Shown piece after piece: positions 24,080 to 34,738 of a stretch of 64,000 nucleotides of DNA. A program made the position numbers and the translations under genes. The stretch's first letter is position 1, and the number at the start of each line of letters is the position of its first letter. A model generated the notes under the pieces. The model worked only from the letters and a program-made list of their open reading frames with translations. It was not told where the DNA came from and searched no databases. The stretch comes from Xestospongia bergquistia (taxonomy: Eukaryota > Porifera > Demospongiae > Haplosclerida > Petrosiidae). Location of the stretch: assembly GCA_963965975.1 (NCBI GenBank), contig OZ014413.1, positions 808,501 to 872,500 of the forward strand, read 5' to 3'.

Positions 24080-25034
24080 CAATACCATAATAATGTGTAA
24101 TTAATGTTAATTATTGTAATCAACTATTTGTAATTAATTGAATAAGTTTCATTATACTCATTGTTGAATCACAATATATTAAAACAAGTTAAATTAATTA
24201 ATAATTATAATAATAATCATTGGCAGGGCAAGTACAGATTTCCCACTAAAACCAGCTGAATTATTTATTTATTCACTGTATCTCTGCTTATATACTGAGA
24301 ATCCTTACACAAGAGATTCACTGCATGTATTTTAAATGATATTATTTATTTTAATTTTTTTAAATTCTTAAATACATTTGTGTTAACTACTTATGTAGAT
24401 ATTCTTAGTACATTATGATGCTGTTATGGTCGCCTTGTTTCTATATTTTTTGGCATTGTCATCTCTACGTTAATTTTATTTTCATTTCAAAAACATTTTA
24501 TTACTTGCATATATTACATACTACTTAAACTATTTACTATGTACACAAGTACAGTAAATCTAGAGTAGCTTTTTAGTGGCATAAAGATAGTTAACTAGTA
24601 TAGTATACAATAATCTAAGGGAAGCTTCTGAAATTTCATAGACACTTTATCCAGTGTTTTCCTTTGATGTAGACTTCAGATATTTATTTTATTCCTTCTT
24701 GAGTAACGCTGTTGGAATGTATATATAGCTCTTTCAATGTTGTATTATTATTGGATACAATTAATAATAATAATATATATAATCTATAATGTTTTTGTAA
24801 AACCACAAAGTATTGGAAGAGAAAGCACTAGCTAGCTCCCCTAAATTATAAAATTTTTAATTTGATATAATGGCACCCTATAAGACTCCACAAGTACTAG
24901 TTACAAATAATTACTTTGTTTTAATTTTTTGAAGTCACTAGTCCATTTAAATAATTCAATAACTATAGTTATTATATATATTGTAATAATCTGTAACTAA
25001 TGAATAACAATACACAAAGATAAGTATATACTAC
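24080..25034. other. Intergenic, no gene seen
   Basis: Very AT-rich (many TATATA and AATAAT runs) between the convergent ends of the GatB fragment and the LRR gene. No exon supported. Confidence 0.55.
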
Positions 25035-28000
25035 TTAGTGTATTATTTCTACTTTTGTATCTTTGGAAAGTTGCTCTTCTCCAGATTCAGTGATATTGGG
25101 ACATTCCTTCAGAATTAACCGTTCTAATGTAGCATTAACAGCTAACATATTAGAGATGTAATGGAGAGTTTTGTCTGTGATGGAGTCATCGTTATCCAAT
25201 GTTAATGTCTTAATTGAAGTATTGGTAGATAAGGCTTTCATTATCATCTCCAGACCATTATGTGGGTGAGGACAAGAGACAAGACGTAGGTAGTTTATTC
25301 TATTCTTATTAGTGAGTACATGAGATAATTCAGAGACACAGTCAATATCAAGAGGAGACTTCCAAATATCCAGTTTTTTCACTGGACATTTGTTTATGTT
25401 ACAAAGCACAATTTGCAGACTTTCAGGAGATACTGAGTCAAGTATAATCATCCAATGTTCTCTTGAATGTTTCTGCTTTAATTGTCTCATCACTTCTTCA
25501 CATCCCTCCGCAGTAGGTGATATGAGTTCAACAGTATAGCAATCCCAAGTAATCCCTATTAGAGATAGTATATGCATGCATAAATATAGTGCACAGAGAC
25601 ATAATATACAATGAGAAATGACTCCAAGCAACAAAAGTACATGCTATAATTTTAATTTCATTAAACACTGGAACATTACATTGGGTATATGTTGCTTATT
25701 AGTCAAACATGACAGTCAATATTTATATATATATATTCTAAACACATGCAATATCCATCTTAGGTTCTCTATTAACTGCATATTTCTATCAATTTTGTCT
25801 CTTAGTTTTTTCTCTAGTACCACAATCTCTTTTTATTTGTCTTTATAGAGCATGACCATACATGGTATGTACTACTAACAGTACTATAGCTCACCTCTGG
25901 TCAACTTCTCTATTTCTTCTTGTTTCTCTACTAATACTTTATCAATAGCTATAGAACATAACCATATATGGTATGTACTACTAACAGTACTATAGCTCAC
26001 CTTCTTTCTCTCTGGTCAACTTCTTAATCTCTTCTTGTTTCTCTGCTAATACTTTATCAATAGCTATAGAACATAACCATATATGGTATGTACTACTAAC
26101 AGTACTATAGCTCACCTTCTTTCTCTCTGGTCAACTTCTCAATCTCTTCTTGTTTCTCTACTAATACTTTATCAGTAGCTATAGAACATAACCATATATG
26201 GTATGTACTACTAACAGTACAATACATAATGACAAATGATTCCAAGCAACAAAAGTACATGCTACAATTTTAATTTCATTAAACGTTGCAACATTAGATT
26301 GAGTATATTTGGCTTATTACTCAATCTAGAGACAATTAAAAGAATTAAAAAATTAATGTATAATGTTTTAAGTGGATATAATTGGTTTTCTTTTCCACAC
26401 ACTTAAACAAATTCGTACAGTCATGAGTTTAAATTGTTTAATTTTAGAGCTGGGTGCATGGAAATATTCAAGTTACAGAATGGATTGCAATGTCAGCACA
26501 TATAGTGCTGTTTTTTTACCTTTATGATCATCATCTTTACTTAGATGTGTCTCTTCCTCTTCACTTTGTATAATATCTGAACTACTTGTTGATGTATTCA
26601 GTTTAACAGTTGCTATCTCATCAAGTCTTTGATTTAACTCTGGAGTCAATGATGTTATTTTCTCCTGTAGTATCTCAATCTCATCTTGTTTCTCTACTAA
26701 TACTTTATCAGTAACTATAGAACATAACCATATATGGTATGTACTACTAACAGTACTATAGCTTACCTTCTTTCTCTCTGGTCAACTTCTCAATCTCTTT
26801 TTGTTTCTCTACTAATACTTTATCAGTAGCTATAGAACATAACCATATATGGTATGTACTACTAACAGTACTATAGCTTACCTTCTTTCTCTCTTGTCAA
26901 CTTTTCAATCTCTTCTTGTTTCTCTACTAATATTTTATCAGTAGCTGTAGAGCATAACCATATATGGTATGTACTACTAACAGTACTATAGCTTACCTTC
27001 TTTCTCTCTTGTCAACTTCTCAATCTCTTCTTGTTTCTCTACTAATACTTTATCAGTAGCTATAGAACATAACCATATATGGTATGTACTACTAACAGTA
27101 CTATAGCTTACCTTCTTTCTCTCTTGTCAACTTCTCAATCTCTTCTTGTTTCTCTACTAATACTTTATCAGTAGCTATAGAACATAACCATATATGGTAT
27201 GTACTACTAACAGTACTATAGCTTACCTTCTTTCTCTCTGGTTAACTTCTCTATCTCTAATGTCTTTGCCTTACTCATTTTCTCTAATAGTTTCAGTTTC
27301 TCTATTTACATTAGGTACATAGTTATATTTCAATTAATGTACATGTACCTGATAAAGTGTCAATTGATGTTTGGTCTTGTTGTTGTTCACTGTACATATT
27401 AGTAGTAACTAAAGTATATAACAACTGTAGTCACAAAAATATTGGAACAGAATTAACTATTAATATAAATGCTTCACTAAATAGTAATAAATTAATTTTA
27501 GTTCTCTATTTATATACATACATTTATATTGTAACTTTCTTAATTATTGATATACAAATTGAAAAGATAATCGATACATTATGTACATATATACTGACAC
27601 AATACAAGAAATAAGTATATATTAGTATTGTTTTATGTTTTAACTGTATAGATCAATAACAATGAATAATGGAATAACAAAATTAATTATGTATGGTTGT
27701 TTGATTGCTTATTAAAAGAGTGATTTTGTTGTATATAGTAATATATTACCTTACAAACACTATATGTAATAAGACATCATATTAATCTTAAATTGAGATC
27801 ATATTAAATGTTAAAATTGGTTAAATTCTCTTGAATGTACTAAATTAAGTCAACTTATCCACATCAACAATCAAGTTATACATATTGTTGTCACAAGCTA
27901 TATAGAGTATATCCAAACTTCATATTTATATTGAATTTAATTTCATTTTATTCTGTATTTACAATGTTGGAAGGTGTTGCTTGACATTACTGAAATCATT

Positions 28001-31000
28001 TTGACTATGATTTCAGTAATGAAATGAAACAAATGAAATTAAACTAACAGTTAATGCAGCAGCTAAGTTATTAATTTGTGCTTTTATCACTATTGAGCAT
28101 TGAATAATGTTATTTAAGCTTTGGTTTTATTCATTCTAATCAACACAGAAACAATAAACATAGTAAATGATTTGATCAAAAGCTTGACCACACTGAAAGA
28201 GTATAAGTCTTAGTACACAATTGTTCATTATTGGCAATTACTCAAAAGTCAAATGATTTGTGTAATACAATACAATTAGACTATATATGCATTATGCACC
28301 TCTTCTTTCCTTAAAGGTAGATTCTGACTCAAAGATCTTTTGATCTTTCAAATCCAGCTGTCTTTTATAATCACTAAGTGAGTCTGTCAGATGACTTTTG
28401 ACCTCCTGTAAAAAACAAGATTCACATGAATATTGGAACAAATTTACCTCATCCCTTTGTTTTGTATTTTCACTTTCCAGCAAGGAAGTAGCCTCTTTAA
28501 GAAAAACCTTTTCCTGCATCAACTTGATAAGTATAGATGTTTCTGCATTGTCAGAATATGATCTAACAAACATTGAAAGATAGATTTGAAGTTGAAGTAA
28601 CGTTATAGCTACTTACAGCACAGTAGCTAGATCAGCATTAATTTCATAACAATTTTTTGACTTTTTCCATTCAATAAATGCAAAAAGCTGAGATTTAGGG
28701 GAACTTTCATTTAATACAACTAATGGAAGGCTAAATACTAGCTCAATAGATCCAATGTTATAATCTTCAAACTGTAAGATGTATCCATCTTTTAAGTCCA
28801 ACAATTTAGCAAGGTTACGTTGAACTGCTTTCACTTCATTTCCAGTTACGCAGAGATCTGTAGGGACTTTAAAATTGAGATTGGTACATTGAGATTGACT
28901 ATGTACATCACATGGTATCTCAAAAATAGAACGTTTAAGATATGGTATAAGATTATCTTCTTCATTTGTCTTTAAATATGTTTTTTCATCTTCATTTCCT
29001 AAAATATCAACTACAACTTTAAATGACTCATAATTGAACCATGTGCAGTGCCTAGATAACTCATCAAGCACATCAGCAATACTATCACCTTTATCAAAGT
29101 CAGGTGGATGTTGATTGTCATCTGAAGTACCATAGCTACGAATAAGAGGCTTAACTAACCTTGGCTCAACCTGACGTTTTATAAATGATTGGATAAGTTG
29201 GACAACAAAAGTTGCATATGCTTTACGTACACAATGATTGTCATCTATTAACTGGTTTCTCACTGCTTCCTTCTCACTTTCAGTCAATTTGTCCCAATTT
29301 GGATAACGATCTTTTGCTTTTTCTGGAGCAATGACAAATCTCCTTGTCAGTGGCTTTGGTGCAGCTTTCTTTGAAAGATATCTTAAAATGGATTCAGCAA
29401 TGATCCCATCTTCCATTTTCAAGAAGGCTTTTACAAGTTCCATAGAAGTAGCATCACTACCATTTATTGTTTTCCATTCCCACAACATGTCAATCTCTCT
29501 TTTCACATCATCTTGTTTATCTTGTGTAATACTCTCCATTGTTTTACTTGATAAGTTCAGACAATGACCTAATTTAATGTGGTCAATCAATTGTAAGTGC
29601 CGAGATACTTCAATCAAAAGACTGTCATCACACTCTTTGTCCAAGTCTTCATATTGTAAACCATATGGGACCAAAAGATTTAACAAATCTAAAATCAATA
29701 AAATTAAATTTAATAATAAACTAACTACAAAACTGCTAAACTCTTTCATAGATGAATATTTAAATATATCTTAATGGTAGGTCTCAGAATGTTAACTCCC
29801 ATTATGTCAACTCTCATAATACCAACTTTCAAAATGTCAACTTAAAATGACAATTCAAAATATCTATTCCCACTATGTCAGCTATCAAGAAAATCAGTTA
29901 TACTATAAAAGATGGAGTATTTTCATTACAACGGAATTAATAATGACTCAAAGTCCAATAACATATGCAACAGCATTGACATACTCACTCAAGGAATTTT
30001 CACTAGTTTCCATTGCTCTTTAAAGCTAGACACATTTGATGACATTTCAATAGTAAAGATTTTAAGATATGTTAGACTTAGGAGCTGAGCTGCAATTATA
30101 TTTAATTTAATATCACTTACAACATTCTTTAGATTACCAAGTAGTCTGGCGAGCTAGCCCCTCCTCCTTTTTACATAGTTATAAACTGTTATTACAATTG
30201 CCACCAAGTTGATGAAGAACCATTTTCCTACATGAGTGAACTGTCTTGTATTATTCCATTCTTTTCATCGTGTAAGTTGATAGCATAACATCTCAGCTTC
30301 CAATTTGGAAGGACAGCAACACAAAAAAGAACTCATGAATCCATGTCACATGGCAATTGCAATAACAGCTTTATAACCACTATGTAAACATTGCAGTACT
30401 ACCTCAAATTCCAGTTTGCTTCTAGATTCTCCTCCACATGTCAGCTTTCCAAAAAGGAGAAGGGGATAGCTCACTAGACTAGGTACCCATGTAAATGTGT
30501 GGAACTGCTAACACTATTGCTTTTATATACTGACTTGATAAACACAGTTTGTGCAATTACATCTTGTATCACCAAAAACATCAAAGATCACAAGGCTATA
30601 ATCCTAAAAGGAGGGACTGCTGTTTGTTCAATTACTAATGTACCACCAAATTATCATCTAATAGCTAATTCTAATACAGTAATGAAAGTTGGTTTTGGGG
30701 AATTGATATTTTAAGAGTTAACATTCTGGGAGTTTAATTTGTATTCTAGTAAGTAACTATCATAATCGCATACCAGGTAATGTAGATAGCTTTGAATCAA
30801 CTTCATTACCAACAATTGCCACTGGTCCACCAAGATCTCTGAGAATTTGTGTAAATTTTTGACAATGCTTCAGTACATCGTCAACATTCTTCATTAACTC
30901 CAACCCTACTATCAAATCATTAATTATGTCTGCAAAACATTCGCTATATTGATCATGACTACATCGTACAGTGGCTCTCATAACAGGAAAACTTATCAAA

Positions 31001-31125
31001 CTAGCCTGAAGTGCTACCCCAGCAAGTTCATTTATACATTTTTCTAGTACTGATTTAAGGTCAGCGTAATGGGAAGTCAAAATATAGACAACAGCTCTTT
31101 TGTAAGTTTTTAAGCAGCCGGCCAT
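25035..31125 (-). CDS. CARD-like-Death domain-coiled-coil-LRR protein (gene A)
   Basis: Exons: 30774-31125 (CARD-like helical domain, TYKRAVVYILTSHYADL to DLGGPVAIVGNEVDSKL); 28617-29688 (Death domain LLIEVSRHLQLIDHIKL, then CTWFNYESFKVVVDILG and DYNIGSIELVFSLP regions); coil exons 28448-28562 and 28300-28405; 27349-27408; 27227-27301; four 63-nt coil exons (26767-27174); 26520-26714 (Ser/acidic linker); three more coil exons (25895-26178); and the LRR exon 25035-25555 (INYLRLVSC, IKTLTLDND, LERLILKEC). All junctions match in phase and sum to about 975 residues. The layout resembles a receptor or scaffold: death-fold head, long rod, LRR sensor end. No NACHT domain is seen, so it is not a classical NLR. 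Confidence 0.7.
25895..26178 (-). repeat. Tandem exon-intron array, gene A distal part (3 units)
   Basis: Exons 25895-25948 (54 nt, lacking the last three codons but still phase 1), 26001-26063 and 26116-26178, with 52-nt introns. A decayed fourth unit lies near 25800-25860 and contains an in-frame TAA. Confidence 0.85.
26715..27226 (-). repeat. Tandem exon-intron array, gene A proximal part (4 units)
   Basis: Exons 26767-26829, 26882-26944, 26997-27059 and 27112-27174 are spaced exactly 115 bp apart. Each encodes a version of DKVLVEKQEEIEKLTREK. Introns are nearly identical to each other. Confidence 0.9.
29780..30733. mobile_element. TIR element, about 0.95 kb, in the first intron of gene A
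   Basis: The ends carry inverted copies of CAGAATGTTAACTC (29785 and around 30715-30728). The paralogous intron of gene C (48558-48640) is only about 80 nt and lacks this block. A second TIR element is nested inside. No coding capacity. Confidence 0.6.
30142..30481. mobile_element. Nested MITE-like element, about 340 bp
   Basis: Left end tagtctggcgagctagcccc and the reverse complement of the right end tagtctagtgagctatcccc are imperfect inverted repeats of about 30 bp. Same TIR family as 20869-21060. Inserted into the element at 29780-30733. Confidence 0.6.
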
Positions 31126-31245
31126 TTCCAACGAGAAAGGTGGGGCTCATTTGTGCAAAAATCGGGTGATGTAATCGAGTCCCACCCTGCTAAATGCATG
31201 CAAATACATGCAAATACATGATGTATAGATACACTATCTCATAAT

Positions 31246-31956
31246 CATAGGCGTATTTAGACCCTGGCCAGCACGGGCTTTGCCCGGGTAAACTTGCTCA
31301 GACCAAAATTAATTACATTTTTTCAAAAAATAAGTTCATTGCTTTAACCAAAATGAAATTCTTAATCTGTTTAATTACAAGAAGATTAACCACTAACACA
31401 TACCAGTCCAAATGTATGACTTCACAGTTAGCAATTAGCATCTGCACCTGTATAGTAGAGTTTTGCCTTATGGTTTCTTTTAAGTGAGTTTTGAACACTT
31501 TGTGAACTGTGATCTGAGTCAGACTGAATGCCAATACGAAAAGAACTCTTAAAGACTTTTGAGCTTCTAGTAATAGCAGCAGTAGTGGTGTAGATCCATC
31601 AAAACAGTAGACATTGTTCCAGAGAGTGAGGAAGATGACAGTGGAAATGACAGCAATGAAGAAATTGACAGAGAAATTAGAGGATTAAATGATCAAGATG
31701 GCTAGGTGTGAATCTAATAACAAAGTAATTTGAAATTATTCTTTCTACTTTTCTTGTACTGTACAGATATAGATGATGATGGTGTTGATCTAGAGAGTCC
31801 ACAGGGTTTAGTGATATACCACAATACCAGAAGTTAATGTACATGTACATGGTTGAGTAAAGGTTTAAAATTGTTAATAACTATTAATAACTACTAATTA
31901 ATAATGATGAATAATTAATAAGCCCTAGTACTATTAGAGACCTAGATACGCCTATG
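31246..31956. mobile_element. hAT-like non-autonomous element with 8-bp target duplication
   Basis: The ends are cataggcgtatttagacc and, reversed, cataggcgtatctaggtc. The perfect 8-bp direct repeat CTCATAAT lies at 31238-31245 and 31957-31964. An 8-bp target site duplication is typical of hAT transposons. The inside shows only short broken reading frames (for example an acidic stretch near 31615-31700). It lies upstream of gene A. Confidence 0.75.
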
Positions 31957-32167
31957 CTCATAATTACATGAGGTAATTGAGCCCCACTCTGTTAAACGCG
32001 TGCATGTCAATCATAATGCATAGATACAAATCCTATGTATATACAAAAATGTTATAAATACAAACCTTCTACCAAATAAACATTATAATTATATAATATT
32101 ATTAAAGTCTATGTCATAATTAAAGGTACATTGATTCTAATAATATTAAATTATACATAATATATCT

Positions 32168-32757
32168 TTATTGATTTTTAAAATAGTCCAATGATCGACA
32201 TAGTCCTTCCTCATATGACACAACAGGTTGATATCCAAAGTCATCTTTAGCTCTCTGACAATTATAATAATGATATGTACCAGCTAATCTAACTCTCATT
32301 GGTGTAAACAATGGTTTAATTGTTACTAGAGGACTCAGTAACCACAATACCCATTGTAATATAATAGCTAGTATTAATATTAGTTTATAAGGGAGATGTT
32401 TTGAGGGAGGAGGATAATGGAGACCAGTTACTACTTGAGTAATATAGTCTGCAAACTTCACTGGTTCATCATTAGTTATATTATATGCCTATAGTAGGGA
32501 GAAGGAAGGTGTGGTTAAATAATGGTATCCTACATATGACAGTAATATGTACATATTACTATAATTATCGAACATTGATTATATACCCAAATAAGGACTG
32601 TCCATTAGGTACAGTGGTATAAGAGTAACTGTATACCCACTTAATGCATAATTACAGTGACATATGATATATTGATAGGTAAGTACCTTTCCATAGACTT
32701 TAGAGTCATTATGTAAGTGTTCATGCACCAGCTAATACATGTCCATGAGTAATATAT
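32168..32757 (-). pseudogene. NSDHL 3' fragment, copy 1
   Basis: Exon 32168-32488 repeats the last exon of the NSDHL gene at 49199-51153 ([16 protein letters not shown], then the C-terminal membrane segment and RSLDYFKN). A piece of the preceding exon (near 32695-32757) carries a 4-base insertion (catgcaccagc). The fragment ends abruptly at atatatgaatttcaaac, the same breakpoint as copy 2. Confidence 0.85.
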
Positions 32758-32782
32758 GAATTTCAAACAATATTATAGTTAC

Positions 32783-33575
32783 TTACAGCACAGTAACTAG
32801 ATCAACATTAATTTCATAACAACTTTTTGACTTTTTCCACTCCATAAATGTAATAAGCTGAGGTTTAGGGGAACATTCATTTAATACAACTGTTGGAAGA
32901 CTAAATACTAGCTCAATAGACCCAATGTTGTAATCTTTAAAACATAACGTCACTGCATTTTCTAAGCCCAATAATTTTGCATTTAAGTTATGTTGAACTA
33001 CTTTCACCTCACTTTCAGATATACAGAGATCTGTAGGGACTTCAAAAAGGAGACTGCTGTGTTGAGATTAACAGTATGAACTACACAATATCCCAAAAAT
33101 AGTGTTTTAGATGTGGTGTGAGATGATCCTTTTTGATATGTTTTCAAGTAAATTTTTATCTTCATTCCAAAACAAAACTTTCCACATACAGTGCCTAGAT
33201 ATCAGCAATACTGACATCTTCACCAAAATTAGGTTGATGTGAATTGTCATAACTATGAACAAAAGGTTTAACTAACTTTGGATAAACCCCATGTTTTCTA
33301 AATGGTTCTATATGTTGGACAACAAAGATTGCATAGGTTTAATGATTCTCATCATTTACTGGTTACTCACTGCTCTTTCTCACTCTCTATTAAATATTTT
33401 TCATTAGAATAATGACCTTTTGCTTTCTCTACTACAATCTGAAATATTCTTGTCAGTGGCCCTGGTGCAGCCTTCTTTGAAAGATACCTCAAAATGGATT
33501 CAGAAGCAACCCTCTCTACCATTCTACCAATGTTTTATTAGTTCCATAGAAATAGCAGCATTACTTAAATTTTTT
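32783..33575 (-). pseudogene. Death-domain gene exon relic, copy 1
   Basis: Matches the 3' half of the large exon at 47501-48557. KDYNIGSIELVFSLPTVVLN and the VDLVTVL end are open, but upstream the frame is lost by many indels. The PLT..F.IAPEKAKGRY region can still be traced near 33410-33480. No acceptor or upstream exon fits. Confidence 0.75.
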
Positions 33576-33824
33576 ATTTCAGTTCAACTCTCAACTTGAC
33601 CTCCACTTTATCGGAGATTTTGATGACAGTCTTGTTTCACTCCTATTTTTATTCAAGCCTTTACGTTAACATTTTTAGCTGAATATTATGATCGATCTCA
33701 ACTCACAACAATAGTACTATTAACTCATGATCTATGTATATTGCAATAAGATGGATGGATAGATAAATTAATGTACATATTGGTTATTTTGTGAAAAATA
33801 TGTGGCATCATTTATTATTATTAG

Positions 33825-34069
33825 GATCCAGTAGGTGTAACATTAGGAGGTACGCTGGGTCATGCCCTTTGTACTGCATTAGCTGTTTTAGGAGGGAAAA
33901 TAATAGCTCAGAGAAATTTAGTGAGAATGGATAAGTCCCTATAATTATTATCATTATGTCATGGTTTGTTCTATATTTAGTAACATTAATAGGAGGTGTG
34001 GTGTTTATTATATTTGCTGTCACTGCATTTTTACACAATCCTAATTCAGAACAAGTAGTAGTTTATTAA
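33825..34069 (+). pseudogene. TMEM165/GDT1-type C-terminal fragment, copy 1
   Basis: Plus-strand piece reading DPVGVTLGGTLGHALCTALA, then GGKIIAQRN. A second piece reads TLIGGVVFIIFAVTAFLHN and ends at TAA 34067-34069. This is the last part of the UPF0016 (TMEM165/Gdt1) cation-exchanger family, membrane proteins of Golgi or plastid. The donor after the first piece is damaged (ggataagt instead of ggtaagt). The rest of the gene is missing. Confidence 0.65.
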
Positions 34070-34738
34070 TTAATTAAACATAATTGCTATTAATGAAACA
34101 TCAAAACTAAATAAAACTAACTTCATGATTTTTCTGTATGGTATGTCTAGGAAAATAAAATTACTGTTCATATTAAATTTTAATCTTAGATCCTAGTGTA
34201 ACAACTTTTCTGTTAATTAAGGTAATATTTGAAAATGCTCACAAAGTTATTAGAAGTGAATAAGCATGCATGATTTTTGCTGACATTTCCTAAAATATTT
34301 ATCACTGTTATCCAAGGTGTATATACACATAATGTACTCTTATTCTTTGAGGTTTAGAAATTGTACTTTTTTACATATTGAATTGATTATAGATCAGCCA
34401 ATGTCAATAATATGTTTATAAACTAAAGAAAGATAAATTGCAGCTTATGACAATTATTAACTATATAAACTAAATGACTATAGCATTTTAGTAATATATG
34501 TGCAAAAAAACTTATGTAAAATAATACTCTAGTTTCAAATGTACTGTATGGATATGTACAGCAATAAACTAACATATCTACACACAATAATACATTCAGG
34601 TAAGACATACAACAATAAAGGTGAGCAGTGCCCCTTCCAAGATAATTTTGTAAAAGAATCAAAGACCAAATATTAGGTTAATAAACAATAAACAGCCATA
34701 AAATATAATAAATGACTAATAGACAATTGTTACATGTA

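Noticed and set aside
26715-27226. CRISPR-like array (regular repeats and spacers)
   Set aside because: Both exon and intron parts repeat; there are no unique spacers, and the genes are eukaryotic.
30499-30714. Small ORF starting MELLTLLLLYTDLINTV
   Set aside because: Lies inside a TIR element with no homology, splice or codon evidence.
25035-31125. NLR (NACHT-LRR) receptor
   Set aside because: No P-loop, Walker A or NACHT motif is found between the death-fold head and the LRR; the centre is coiled coil.
33825-34069. Functional TMEM165/GDT1 gene
   Set aside because: Only the last segment is present, the donor is broken, and the same fragment is duplicated at 40920-41167.
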